Shown piece by piece: positions 41,333 to 54,900 of a stretch of 64,000 nucleotides of DNA. The stretch spans positions 76,179,053-76,243,052 of the forward strand of contig CM060732.1 of assembly GCA_030704615.1 (NCBI GenBank). The letters are read 5' to 3'. Under the pieces are notes generated by a model, which was not told the origin of the DNA, searched no databases, and saw nothing but the letters and a program-made list of their open reading frames with translations. The translations under genes and the position numbers were made by a program. The number at the start of each line of letters is the position of its first letter. Position 1 is the first letter of the stretch. This DNA comes from Takakia lepidozioides (lineage: Eukaryota; Streptophyta; Takakiopsida; Takakiales; Takakiaceae).

Positions 41333-43837
41333 ATGTCTCAACATTTTAGTTATCATGCGATTGCAAATTCGATGGAAACATGTTTCATATATGGAAGGAC
41401 AAGATGCGAATGGTTCTTGTTAGAGAGGGCACATGGAAGGTTGTGTCTGGCAAACGTAAGAAACCATCAGAACTAGATGTTGATGCACTACAACAGTGGG
41501 AGGATCTTGATCAGAAAGCTCTTGCAACTATTTCTTTGCATGTGAGTGATTCCTTGTTTGGGCAAGTGAGTAAGCATGAGACATCTTGTGAAGCTTGGGA
41601 ATTCCTAGTCAAGATGTATAAGCCTAAGAATGGAAATGCGTTGTTGCAGTTGCAACAATAATTTTTCACTCTTAAAATGAGTGAGGGAGATTCCATTGCT
41701 TCTCACATAGCCAAGATGCAAACTTTACTGGATCAGATTGCAGCGACAGACTCAGAGATTTCAGAGTTAGACACATGCATGACATTGATGGGGAGTTTGA
41801 CTCCAGCATTTGAGTTTGTTGCGGTATCTCTTGGAACTCGTCCTATTACTGATCTGTCTATGGAGTTAGTTGTTGGAGTGTTCCTTTAGGAGGAATCGTG
41901 TTAGAAGCGTCTTGTTGTTGCTACCCTATCAGATATTACGCTCAACACAGGGCACAAGTGCAAGCACTTTGTCTCTACCTCTGGTATATCTACCCAGGAG
42001 AAGGGGAAGAAGAAGAAGAGGAAGTGTTTCTATTGTGGGAAATCGAATACCATGCTAGTGAATGTCAAAAGAAGGAAGCTGATAGGAAGGCTGACAAACT
42101 CAAGAGATCTGCACCTGAAGTCATTACGTGGAGGGTGCTAGTAATAACAATGAGTTGTTTATAACTGCCTTGTCTACAGCTCCTAGTGACGACACTTGGT
42201 ACATCGACTCTGGTGCTTCTCAGCATATGACATCGCATAGAGAATGGTTTTCTACCTACGAAGACCTTTCAGGTGACAGAAAGGTGTATCTTGGTGATGA
42301 CAACGCTCTTCAGATCAAGGGTAAGGGTATTATTCCTTTCAAGCTGCCAAGTGGAGTCTGCAAGAACATCATGGAGGTTCTACATGTTGAGGGACTCCAG
42401 AAGAATCTACTATCAGTCAGCAAGATGGAGAATCAAGGTTATCAAGTTAATTTCAGATCCGGGAGCTGTTTGATGGAGACTCATGAGGGCAATGTGGTTG
42501 TGATGGGTGTTCGGACATGACGACTCTACAAGTTGTCAGGATCTCCACAGAGAGCAGTTCATGCAAAGGTGTCACGATGCGTCGACACTAATGGTGCTAT
42601 GGGGAAGGCTGATTTGTGGCATCAACGTCTCGGTCATCTTGGCATTGCAAGCTTGAAGAGCTTGAAGACAAGGGGCATGGTCGAAGGTATGGACTTGGAG
42701 GTTACATCTAACCTAGTGTTCTGTCAAGGTTGTGTATAAGGAAAGTATCACCGCAATCCATTTCCAGCTACAGGTGGTACATGGGCATCGGAGTTGCTTG
42801 AGTTGGTACATAGATGTGTGTGGGCTGATGGAGAACATTTCTTATGGTGATGCTAGATACTTTGTCACTTTCATTGATGATTTGTCGCAGAAAACCTTTG
42901 TTTATTTCATGAAGGTTTTGGATAAGTTCAAGGTATTCAAAGCTCTTGCAGAGAAGCAAACAGGGAAGGTGATCAAGAAGTTGCGGTGCGACAATGGTGG
43001 TAAGTACATCTTAAAAGCATTCCATCAGTTTTGTGAACAACATGGGATTGAGTGACAGATGACTACACCTTACATCCTACAGCAGAATGGAGTTGTAGAA
43101 CGAAAGAACCGAACTTTGGTTGAGAGTGCAAGGTGCATGTTGGAGCACCAAGGTCTTGGCAAAGTATTTTGGGCTGAGGCTATTTCTACTGCTGTGTATG
43201 TTAACAATCCAGTTTCTACCATTGCAGTCTTGACACATGTGGAGGCATAGAGTGGCAGAAGCCAAGTGTTGCACACCTGAGAGTTTTTGGTTGTGATGCA
43301 TATGCTCATGTTCCGAAAGATCAAAAGCGCTCAAAGCTGGATTCCAAAAGCATTAGTGCATGTTTTTGGGATATTGTGAGGGGTCTAAATGCTATCGTAT
43401 GTTTGACTCAGAACGCCATGTTTTGGTTAGGAGTCATGACGTCCACTTTGTTTAGTCTTCTAGGCTTACAAAGAAGGTGGGAGTTGGTGAGATTTATATC
43501 ACAATTGCTGATGTTCTGCATGTTTTACCGCAACCTCATTCCATTGATCCAGTTCCACTTATACTAGCTGATACTGTTCCAGTTGCAGTGCTCGAGGTAC
43601 CAAGTGAACATGCTGATCTTAGATCTGAAGGGAGTCATGGTGATGTCAATGAGACTCATGAGGAAGCTGGTGAAGAGGTGGATGAACCATTTGTACCTCG
43701 ACGCTCACAATTTACGTAGTTGGAAGCCCTCCAACAGATTTGTAGAGTCTCTAAACATGACTTTTGCATTTCATTGTACTAGCAATGATGAACCACAGTC
43801 CTTGAGATATCATTGGAGAGTGTTGATCCCTGTGTAG
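41333..43837 (+). pseudogene. Copia gag-protease-integrase polyprotein remnant
   Basis: Gag starts at 41333 (MSQHFS) and shifts frame to NMFHIWKDKMRMVLVREGTW. A stop follows LLQLQQ at 41661. MSEGDSIASHIAKMQTLLDQ continues, and a CCHC knuckle is split by a frameshift (CFYCGK / HASEC, near 42020-42065). Protease DTWYIDSGASQHM is at about 42195. The pre-integrase DLWHQRLGHLGIASL is at about 42613. The integrase core appears in pieces with LRCDNGGK (about 42985) and the NGVVERKNRTLVE glutamate (about 43090). Coding sense fades by 43837 before the RT domain, where an AT-rich repeat begins. Multiple stops and frameshifts show an old copy; no 3' LTR is seen. Confidence 0.9.
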
Positions 43838-43845
43838 TTACAGGA

Positions 43846-44770
43846 TAAAGTGGACCAAAAACGACATATTATATTGCATTCCAAGGAAGTCCATGACCAA
43901 ATTTAAAATTGATGTTATTTCCCAAATAATTTAAAAATGATGATAGACAATGGTATATTTAATATTTTTAGTAAATGGTCTTACCCCAAACATCAAAGAT
44001 AATTTTTACTATTAATCTTTAATTTGATACATCAAAAATTAGAATTTACATCGATTTGTCCATAGACAACTAAGCCATTGTAGATTATATATTTTTATCA
44101 TTTGCAGTAAAATGGGTAAGTGCAAACTACACTGGCTCAAAAGCGGCAGATGTGTCCTCCACTGAAAGTCCATGAGTAAAAATTAATGCACATTTTAATT
44201 AAGGATATTTGTTCAAATATATTTTTATCTGGTAATGGTATACTAATCATATTTAGTAAATGGTCTCAATATTTGAGATATTTTTTATTATATATTTTTA
44301 AATTATTTTCCCTTATTTAGAAATAATAGCTATTTATTATTATCTTGTAGTTTATGAAATTTGTCCATATAACAATAAGCTCCTAGAGATAATAACAATA
44401 TATATATATTCTTAGCAAAGATCTCCACCCAAATATAAATTTTTCAAAATGCTATAGACAAATCGTCATTTTGGGGGTTTTTTTGGTACAAAAAAATCCA
44501 TAGTGTCTTGATGGATGGATGGAATTGTTCACAAATTTATATTTGTGTCTATTCAAACATTGTGTATCTAGTTGTAAAGTCCATATATGAATTGGTTTTG
44601 CACAAATAGGTTTTTCAGATGGCATTTGGGACATCTAATGGACTCTGGCAGTCCATTGGAATTCCTTACAAAAGTCCATAATTTCATGAGATTTCATCCA
44701 AATTCCAAAATAATTGTACCGACATGTACATATGGTAAGTGGCTAACCCATTCTAAGTCCATTTGCTATG
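43846..44770. repeat. AT-rich GTCCA-word repeat, second copy
   Basis: Similar to the reverse complement of 274-1005 (shared gtggaccaaaaacg, gtccatgacc, gacaatggtata, tagtaaatggtcttacccca). It contains a second, partly repeated segment (44125-44290). The right terminal repeat is not evident, so this copy is incomplete or rearranged. Confidence 0.6.
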
Positions 44771-44865
44771 AATATATATTTACGTGTATATAGGGTGAAG
44801 AATAATATGACAGGCAGTCAATCAAAAACTGCAAATTGCAATTCCAATCTGAGCCACTCTAGTAT

Positions 44866-44943
44866 GCATCTACCCTAGAAACAAGAAAGCAAGTGCATGC
44901 CCACATTATCAAAAATGAATATTTCCAAATATCTGTCTACTCA
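44866..44943 (+). pseudogene. Short PPR remnant
   Basis: Reads ASTLETRKQVHAHIIKNEY, the typical PPR linker (..QVHAHIIK..). It is about 78 bp long with no further recognisable repeat. Confidence 0.6.
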
Positions 44944-44999
44944 ACACCCCGTCTCACAAAAAAAGAAAGAAAGAAAAAGAATGGAGGCTGGAGCAGGCA

Positions 45000-45680
45000 C
45001 ACAAAACAAAGAGGGAGAGCCTACGTAAGCTTAGAGGTTTAAGGCTTGAAACACAAAGAAGGGCAGCTGGCAGTCAGCGTTTTTCTTATAGGAGAATTTT
45101 TGCCAGATTTCGACCTCAAAAAAATAAAAATAGAATAAATAAATAAATAAATAAATTCTGTCGAAAGTCCCATGTTTTTCATGGCAGAAGTGGATGATTT
45201 CAGTGGATGACTGCTATTTTCTGCAAAACTCTGTAGCCACTCGTGCTGTTTTCCAAATTTCCTAAGAAAAACACTGCTGGCAGTGCTCGGTGAGGCTCCC
45301 CTAGGTGGACTTATTAGTAAGATTAACAAAAACTACTAACAATTTGTACCTTTTTTAGCCTCTCCTAGCCTCAAGGTGGACTTACTAATAAAATTGCTAA
45401 TAACTATCAGTAATCTCTGCAGATTTTCTATTCATTTGTAGCTTTCAGGCTTTGTGAGCCTCTCCTAGGTGGACTTAGTAATCAAATTACCCCTAATTAT
45501 CAGAAATTTCTGCCTTTCTTTTGACAGGCTATTTTTTAATTTTGACTTTCACTGTGACAGGCATTTTTTTCTCATTGCCTTTTTTTTGACAGGCTCATTT
45601 TTTTTGTTGCCTTTTTTTGCCTGTCAAATGCCTTGTGACACGTGCAAAAATCAGCCATGCTCCTGTGTGAACATGAAGGT
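45000..45680. other. No gene; decayed direct repeats
   Basis: Three imperfect copies of a cctctcctagg...tggacttactaa segment (about 45295, 45360, 45461) and tandem ttttttgacaggc (45585, 45535) units. No coding sense. Confidence 0.45.
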
Positions 45681-46212
45681 ACCATAAATTCATTCCAAAT
45701 GTCATGCGCAAAATCGTAGGAGACCAATTTCCTGGTAAGCGGCATTCCAAAAATGGACACTTCCATTACAGTGGACACCGGAAGCTTCAGAACCTTCAAA
45801 CGCTCTGGAGATCGAGGATGATCTGAGCCAGGAATCTGTGGGCGAGTCAATATGTGTGGCATCGTCGTCCGATGTGGCAAGAACTTTCAATTCTTGATAT
45901 TTTTGCAGAACATCGTTACCTGGAGGAAGAAGTGCGCACATCCACATAATTTAAGAAGAGGCAACTGCCGCCATGACCTTGTGACGGATTCACCACCATG
46001 ACAATAGAGTCCAGCTCAGACTGCATACAGTTTACTTGGCGTACATGTTGCATCAGGCAAACCAATCCTCCTGCTGCTGCCACCATATGAATCTCGGCAG
46101 GCCAAAGTATCAGTGTGTTCCACCTCTTGACAGGCAACGCATCCGCAGCAGGTCTAACAGCGGCAACACGGACATTACTCGAAGCAGCAGCACCTCCGGT
46201 AGCATCTTCCAC
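45680..46212 (-). pseudogene. F-box/Kelch-associated-domain-like fragment
   Basis: From the minus ATG at 46212 the frame reads MEDATGGAAASSN, WNTLILWPAEIHMVAAAGGL and IVMVVNPSQGHGG, like the '..GGLLCF..VVCNPLT' region of plant F-box proteins. Sense then continues in a second frame (LLPPGNDVLQKYQELKVLA; SGVHCNGSVHFWNAAYQE) and a third (KLVSYDFAHDIWNEFMVP), which matches the following 'hCNGxVYF....lxxYDlxxdxW' block. Two frame changes imply a pseudogene, unless an unrecognised intron (CCAG|gtaacg) explains the first. No F-box itself is confidently seen upstream (46250-46655). Confidence 0.5.
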
Positions 46213-46659
46213 AGTCTCGGATCCATTGCACGCTAACCCACAGTCTCAAGGAACTAAGAAAACAAAACACCACCCCCCGAGAGAATGCAGTAGTTAAGGA
46301 AATGCTTGCTCAGTCTCTGAGCGTTGTGACCTGAAACACTCCAAAGGAACAGTCTGGTGCGAAGGAAGCCTCTCGTGCTTTGACGGCGCAGCACCGAGCT
46401 TTGCCGTCGTGTCAGTCCGTGTCGGCGACGGGGCCAGATAGAGAATGGAAGGCGAACAGAAACCGGAAGGTGAGCGAGAGAGAGAGAAAGAGAGATCCTT
46501 GAAGCTGGATTATCTTTACTCATACACATGACGAGATTTGATGGTGCAATCGTTTGTTGCGTGGGTTCAAAGTGCAGGGGCCAAAAGAGATGTTCGGCTT
46601 CGCTCCCACTCATTGGACTGTCTGGGGGTGAAGGCAGAGCGTGTTCAATAGCCAAGGCC

Positions 46660-49600
46660 CCGTCTTCTAGTTTGGTTCATGCGAGAGCTCCTACATCATG
46701 CAGCAGATTAAGGGGCCGTCGAGCTGACAGTGGCATCCCCCTGAGTTCCTGAGTTCCTTTGGGACCATAAGTAAGACAGACTAGAGATGCAGCCACGTAC
46801 ACCTAAAGCATGCAAGGTCAGTACATATAACGGCGCCGTCGAGATACCCAAGGCATTGAATGCCTGACAGCCCGACAGAGGGATGAGTTAGACGACAAAG
46901 GGTGACAGGAGAGCATGGGGCATCACAGGCAAGAGACTCAGTAATGGCTGCTAGAACGTACTACATACTTGAATCCACCACCCATATTTTCGCACAGCAA
47001 ACTTTCTCATAGCTCTTCGGAGCCTCCACATTTAAGTTATATAACTTTTCTCTGCTCCGGGTCATCCAAAGACGTTGCTCCGAGTCTGACTGGAAGCAAG
47101 ATACCAGCAAATGTCAACTGCTCATTCTGAGGCGATTTCCACCACAGAAGTCAATTGCAAAGGGGACTCCCCTTTGTTCTGATAATAGGCATGTGTTGGA
47201 TCACATTGAAATGGATAGAGTACATATGAATTCATGATATAAAGCGTTTGAGGTGTGCAGTGCACTGTCTTGAGCTTTTGATCATACTACAGGGGACAAT
47301 ATGCATGCAATCAAACTCAAGGTTGACAAGCAAAGCGAGTAGTCAGTATGTATCTCATCACATTTGGGCGATCAAAAACACAATTCGCTAATATAGTTGC
47401 GAAAGAGGGGCAAGAGGGATCCAAGATCCACGCTTTTATATTTGTACCAGATCTGTTCAACTACTCTTTACCTCTGGGCACATGAAGTACTGCGTTATGG
47501 CTCATTACTTCCATTAATTTTAGGTTGAGGGGATGCGTTGCTAGCCATTTCTTCCACTGCCATAGGTAGGAAGTGGGCAGCAGTGGATGGTCGTAAGGAC
47601 TCAGGAGATGGACGCAAAATGCATCAATTCAAAGCATGATACTTTCGCCATAGTCACATGATATGAAGGTGCCTGGAAAGAGAGATTGAAAAGAAAGCTA
47701 GGGTAGAGCCATCGATCGGGGATCTGCACAAACAACACTTTGCAAGTCGGAGGACCTCGATGCTCACGAGGCATAAGCATAAGCACATGGGTTATCAATG
47801 ATCATTTCCTCCATCATAGTCTGAAGTGCCCCCCTTCACTCCATGATAACTCCAGGTTTGTTGAAACCAAAAGGATCTTCTTGCTGGAGGGTTTTCGTGA
47901 GCATCTGGAGCACTTTCTCTGATGATTTGAAGTCTATGTCGAAAGAATCGGAAGGGCCTTGTGCTCGTCAGATTGCCGCAAGTGGTCGTCAGAAAGTGCC
48001 CACATCAATAACCTATGGGTGAGCTTCTGTGTCGGGCTTCAGCTCATCCCTAAGCTTTTGTCTTGTATAGCCCATCCATTATTGCGTTTCAAGACATTGT
48101 GCGGCCTGATGGGGTGATGTCATGCCTGGGTTCTGGACTCCTGTCCCATACACATTTTATTTGTGGGGCGCCATATAGTATTCTCAACCTCACAAGCAAT
48201 CACTTGTGTGTAGGCCTGGTCCCACTCTGATTGCTAGCTGCATCATGGCAGTGAATGGAAGGGATAGCCATGGTGAATCATCGGAGGCCTTACACAGGCA
48301 AATTCTGCTTTTGGGGACTGCCCCTCCATTGTGGTTCCTACGTTCCTACTTCCTACCTTCACTTTTGATATGAGCAAGTGTTTTTTGCACTTGCTTTACT
48401 AAGTTGGATTGAGAGATGGAGGTTATCAGTCTTTCGGGCTAGTCATCCATCTCCTTGATGACAATGATGATTAGAGGGATGACCAGACTAGGTGCATTGA
48501 TGCTCATAGTGATGCAAGTATGTACAAGTGGAGCATTACGGCACGGCTGTAAAGTAGAGTACCAGTGCAGCCACTACCTACATACTCTGTCGTCTACACA
48601 TCCGGACACCCTGATCCTATGGCCCTTGCCAATTCTCGTCACTGCCTCCTATTACCAGGACACATTTACAATTGACACCTCTACAGCATACTCTTCCAAG
48701 CTCTGGACAAAGAAACATGGGGATGGTATTGGATCGTGCAGTAGGTATACTGGTGCGGTAGGTATGTACTGATGAGTAGGAGTAGGTATCTTGGTGGGCG
48801 ATGTTGTTGGAGAGTGCTAAAAAGCCTTTGACCAATTCCACTCCAAACATGTCCATCATCCATGCTAGAATTCTCACTCATGAATCCATGATCAGGTTCA
48901 CCAGTAAGGTCCTTTACTGTGAAAGCATCAAGTTTGCGACCCATACTTTGTCAGTGCAAAATCATTGAACTGTTGGAGCATCACGACGGCGACCCAAAAC
49001 CAATCAGCAATTCCATGCCCAGTTTTTTCCTCGCTTTTAATTTGAGCCGGTCGGAAAGTGTAAATGAATGTTAGGTCGGAAAGTCTTACTCCCCGTTAGT
49101 TTACACTGGCAATTCTTTCATAATCCCGGATGGTAACTAACATTTACATATCCAAGGTGGACAGTAGCTTTGGCCAGTCAACGAACTCAGGGAGATTATA
49201 ATGTGTGAGGGTCGTTGCACAACTCACGATGTGGCAGTGTCTACTGCACACTGACAAGGACTTCACTTTGAAGTTTTGCTGACTATGCACACAATAGGGT
49301 CTCTGCACTCCCGAGGCTTGCGCTCTTTGATTCCCTCACAAAAATGGATATTTTTGTTTGTATTCCGTCTTTGGTGGTTGCACATGAGCTAAAGCAAATC
49401 CCCATGGCTGAGAATAAGTTATCATCTCTGGATTTTATCATTGTCTCTGCTATGGAGATTATGTCCACGTCTGTTGTCGTAGTGAGAGAGTGTTCACTCT
49501 TGTACTGGCTGGCCCACCGCCCAACTCAATCTTGAGTGGGCCCGGATGTCTCTTTTATAGGAGGTGGACCCAATGCATTATTTGCAATCACTTCCCAATG

Positions 49601-49700
49601 AATGAGCTGCTAGCTACGAGAGTCCACATATCATATGCTACAGCGTTCTGAAGGGTCCCATATCCCTTGCTGTCTGGATATTGCACTTCGTAGTACAAAC
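46660..49700. other. Long gene-poor interval
   Basis: I find no supported gene, RNA or element end. Open frames up to about 105 codons on both strands (for example minus 48944-48681) have no recognisable motif or splice support. Confidence 0.45.
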
Positions 49701-49712
49701 TACAAACGACTA

Positions 49713-51970
49713 TTAGTAAGGATCTAAAGAAGATTGAATCTCATAAACTTCCACATTGAGTTGACAATTCAGTGGCAAATGAAATACAGCGAATGTTAAT
49801 ATGCGTGAAATGGCCCGGATATAAAACATCAAGAACGAGACGATCCCAAATACTTCAATGTTTCCATCGAGGGAAAACTCCTTGTGGCAGGCCTTCCGCC
49901 CCATGCCTTGCCCTGGGTTCCAAGAGGAGAGGAGGTTTAATGAACTTTTCCCTTGGTCAGTCCATACTTTCTGAGCTCGAAATCGAGGGGATGACAGCTT
50001 GGAAGAGATGTTCGAGAATGTGCCTCGACTTTTGGGTACTTGCACAGTTGTGGATCTGGGGCCCCTCTTGGCCGTCCCTGCAGGGCCCCGGGAAACCTTT
50101 CATGATTTCGACTTAAACTTTGCCATTTGTAGACTTAACAGTCTAGCGCTAGCCTCCCTTTGTCTGTGCTTTGAGGAAACAGGGAGGGGTACGAATTGCG
50201 GTCTCACACTGGAATCAAGCTGCCTGCTGAGCGCAATCTGCCTGCAACTGATCATCAAGGTGGGTGCAAGCACCTTCCGACGTTCAGCTTCCTCCAGGCT
50301 TTCACTCAACAATGTGTGTGAAGGATTTTTAGTATGAAGTTGATTTAATTTTTTTTATGCTTCAGTGCAATCTGAGAACCGATCTCTGAAGACTGGGTGA
50401 AGACGGGATATAATTGTATGTTCGTATACCTACCCTCGGCACTGTTACTGGGACGTCTCTGCGCCTACATGATGATGATGATGTACACCCACAGTTCCCT
50501 CAACCGCCTTCTTTTTTCGCTCTCCCTCCATACAGACGTTCGTTTAACAACAGTGAAAAAGCATTGCTTTTAATGAGCTTCATTTCCCTGTGAGAGTTGT
50601 GTATGGGTCCAATAAGTGGAAGTGCAGTCTTTTGAACCCATTTGCCAGCGACCGCAAGATCAATTGAGTTCAGCTAGCCATGTCAAGAACACTCGGCAAT
50701 ACAACCCTTCTCGGAGGTTTAGAGGAAGCCAGTTCTCCCGAGAGGAACGTGAGAGGACGAGAAAAAGGACAAGGCGAGGAAGGGAGAGAGAGAGTGCCAG
50801 CAGTAGTTAGAAGTCGAGAAGGCTGTGCTGTGCGAGCAGCACTTGCAGTAAGGCGCCATTTTATAGTGTTAAAGTGCGCAGGCTGCCGCTTTCACTGCTT
50901 TCTTAATTGGCCAGCTGGAGTCTAAGTGATCTCAACTAATCTCTTCATAACTGTAGGATTCCATGAACAATGTGAGGGCCTTGGGCAGCGGGCTTCCCTC
51001 AGTCAGCCTGCGTGATTTGTGGAACACTTATCGTGTGAACTTTATCATAGCACATACTGGGCCCTAGGATGGGTTTCCTATGATTTGAGTTTCATCACTC
51101 ACTTGCTCATGTTTAGTTGATGGGTTGTTGGTTGTAATTAGCAAATGGGTTCAAAGAAGTCCTCCCGCTGGCCGTCTGCCTAAATCAAACTCAAAGACAA
51201 CGACTGAGGAATTTCAAGAGCTAGCCTCGTGGGGGCCCGAGGCCCATTCGATGGTCTAATCTTTGATGCTGAATGTGATATGGTTTTGCTAACCCGTAGT
51301 GCGTGTCAATACGAGTCCAGGAAGTTTTATGGAGTTCTTCACACCTAATACATTTATGTGCTTTGCGTCTTTCGCCTGGAAGACCAGCTTTTGAGTTCCT
51401 TGATAGCTGCTGTTCTGAGAGGAGGGACCCGCGCATGCGTGGATCTTTGAGTTGAAATGTGTACTTGGACGTGTTCTCGGTGTGGGTCGTTGCTCTTGAG
51501 ACTCGCATCACTGCGGGCTACGCAAACTTGTTGCGAGATGACGACATCGGAGCCCAACATTGGTCGCGAGTGTGGGTGCTAAATCTCAATGGAATTAGGC
51601 ATAGAAGGCGTTTACGCATTGTCTTTTCTTGACCGTACACGCATGCTTTATTTTAGAAGTTCAGTGACAATGTGAAGAAGAGCAATGGTGAGGTCTAATC
51701 AACTTGAAGCTCAATGAGGGAGAAGCAGTGTCACAATCCCAGCGGTCTAGTCGCACTGAACCCAGAGTTCCAATTGCTGGTCCTGGTGGAGATGCACGGT
51801 GGTTCTCTCTGTTGAGCCGAGGCATTGTTCTTCTGTAGTCCATATCACTTGCCTCAAGGGTCGTAGGACTACCTCTCATGTTAATATCGGATGAAAATAC
51901 TCTTTCAGTTTCGGCTCCGCATTGCCAAAATTGAGAATCAGTCTTTGACGAATGGAATGACAAGCTAAGG
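49713..51970. other. Unassigned region upstream of the NLR gene
   Basis: Minus frames at 50312-50100 (ESLEEAERRKVLAPTLMISC) and 50045-49713, and a plus frame near 51716-51836 (SQSQRSSRTEPRVPIAGPGG), look more protein-like than random but match no family I know. They could be unrecognised exons, including 5' exons of the NLR. The nearest in-frame stop to the NLR start is the TAA at 51966. Confidence 0.3.
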
Positions 51971-51974
51971 TCAC

Positions 51975-54900
51975 ATGGGGAGGGAGACTGATGTAAGCCC
52001 TCCGGAGGTGGTCAAGTACATTAGTAATGACAAGTTGGGTGACAGCCCAAGACGTCCAGGACTGGGGCTAAGCTCAGGGGGATCCTTGACCAAATCATCC
52101 GGGAACGTGTGGGGGTCTTACGTCAGTCCAAGCAGTGTGAAAGATGAAAGTCCACTAGGAACAAATCATATCAGCGCCAGAGTGTCGAGAAGGCTCGAGT
52201 TCAGCTCGTCACGAAGTGTCTCTTCGAAAGTTGGGTCTCAGATTAGTTGCAAGACCTGGACGCCCCAGCATCAAGGTAGCAACGGAACGGGTGTGCCCAA
52301 CGGCGATCGGCTTGCAGACAATGCAGAACCTGAATCAGAGTACAACAATGCATCTATTACCAGTGATGAGTTGCGGCAAATTGAACAAGTCCTTCAGTCC
52401 TCTGGGAGCCGTTTGGAGGAGCTCTACAAGAAGGTAAGTTGGGATGGACCTGGACAGATCACGCGTCCTCCTTTCCGCATTGCCCTCTTTCAATATTGAA
52501 CCTTGTTCTGATCCCTCTGACCCGTCAATAGTCTTCGGAAAGAGAAAGGGAATGAAATAAAATGGTACTTTATAACGCACTTAAAAATATTTCACAAGAG
52601 AATACTTGTGAAATATTCATCTTGGTCGCATTCCAGGACTGATGATAATGTCAAGCATGCTTATAGCTTGTCATGACAACATCTATGATTTTGCAGCTGC
52701 ACTCAGGCAAGGTAGATTCTTATTGAGGAAAATATGGGCATGCATTGACTTGTTGGTCTTCTTGATTATGCAGGTGTCTGAATCTACCTTCAAGGACCTT
52801 GTGTCAATTTTTGAAAGATTGCAATGGGATATATTGAAAGAGACTGGCTACATGAACTGGTTTGGCCTGGGCTTCACGCTAGCAGGCTATCTCAGCTACC
52901 ACTGCGAAGAAGTAGGCACCATTGCAGGAGAGAAGTGGGTCGCCTTGAAGGCCCACTCTAATTTTATCACTGACCAACTTGATGAACTGAAACTTTGCCT
53001 TGAGTCAGACAGCGACATCTTCAAGCTGGCAGCTGGTACACTTCTATATTGCTGCTCAGTGGTTCGACATCTTGAGCACAGACATGAGAAGTGAGTGCTC
53101 CCATTGTCCCATTTGCAACACTATTGTGCATTATTTTCTGCACATATAGATTTTTTCTTTTGTTAGTGGTACTTAGTTATTTCACGAATTCTGGAGCATA
53201 TCACACTGGACCCAGCTCAACCTCAAACTGCCATACAACATCAAGCATGGGTGTATACAGGGAAATCCCAGACAATGTATAGTGCAATGGTCAAGGTGAA
53301 CATTAACACAGTATCCTGGAAATTGAATGTTATTAACTTTCCAGCAGCCTCACTGCTCCTTCATATCCATGAGTATACTCCGAGATTCTCAACAAAAGTT
53401 TGAATCAGGGCTGGGAATACGTCGTGGATATTAGAGCTCCCTCAACTGATTCGGTAGGTGTGAACAGGAGACAGCCTGTATTGACCTTCTAAGTAGGTCT
53501 CGGAATGTCCAGCTTGCAGATGATGATACCAGCTAAGTCCCAACTGTAATAAATCCCTTTCTCACTTTTTGCAGCTTGTGTCCTAGCTTGTGTGAGGGTA
53601 TCCTAAATTGCTGACCATAATGTCCTTGAACTCACTGCACAATTCAGCAATGTTAGGATATTCTTGCCTAATATCTTTTCTTTCACTAGGGACCCTTTGC
53701 ATTTATCAGATGCCAGATTCTGTGGTATAGAACTGCAAAATCCTTATCCTCCAACAGAGAGGAGTAAAATTTGGCTGCAGTGTTACTCACTGACATACTG
53801 AACAACCCTTGGGTCTGGTGGACTTTGAGTGTATGTCACACATCTTGTGTTATAATTTTCTTCTGTTGGTTGAAGCTTTAGTATGCATACAAAGGGATTC
53901 GTGTGCAAAGGATGGTAAGTTTTCAAATATTTTTATACTTGTTTGTAATTTTCATTAGTGTTGGATTGACCCTACCCATTTTCTGGAAATTTTTTACAGA
54001 GTGTGCTGCATTTTGTAGGTGTTCATGTTTTGGATCGCGGTCATCTCACGACCGATTGCAGCAACAAGTAGAGAACACAGTAGGGGAGCTCAAGAGTTTG
54101 CAGGACAATCTCACATTTGCAACTCTGGCTTCTGTGGGCAACCGCGTCTCACAACCGATCACTTCTCCAGGAGCTCTTTTCAAGAGGCTAGGACCTGACC
54201 AATTGACTTTGAGTGTGGGCCTTGAACAGCACGTTGTTCTCATCATGGATTTCATGAAGAACAATGGTGTCTGTTTGGTGGGAATTCATGGGCAGGCTGG
54301 CCTTGGTAAAACTACATTGTTGAATGGAATCGTTTCCAAGGTTGAGAAGACTGAGAAGCGTCTGTTTGCGTACATTGAGGTGAGTGATGATCTTCGGAGG
54401 CTGCAGTCTTCTTTGTTACAGCAACTCGGGGGCGGCAAAAAGGAGTTTAACAGCACTGCTCAGGGCCGAAATGCTCTTCTTTATCAGCTGCGAAAGCTGA
54501 AACAGAACAACAAGGTGGTCCGCATAGCTATTGACAATTTGTTTGATGTCCGTTTGGTTGGGGAGCTCTTTCCCCATAGCCTGGGCAAAGTTCTTTCAGC
54601 CAAAAGCTCTGTTATTATCACATGTCCCTCCCTTGCCATTCTAACTAAAGTTGATCAACTTTGTCGATCTGCTATGCCTGGGTATCATTACCTACCGTAC
54701 AAATTGCCTTGCCTGAACCCGCAACAAGCTAAAACCCTCTTCATTTCTCATGTTGCCTCAGAGCCCGTAAACACTCCGTTTTCAATCAATGGTGTACTGT
54801 CCAAGTATGGAGACCTGGCTGACCACTTTCTGCCGCTGTGCGAGGGGCTTCCCATGGCCTTGAAGGTTGTTGGTTCCTATTTTTCTAATCCTGCCAACTG

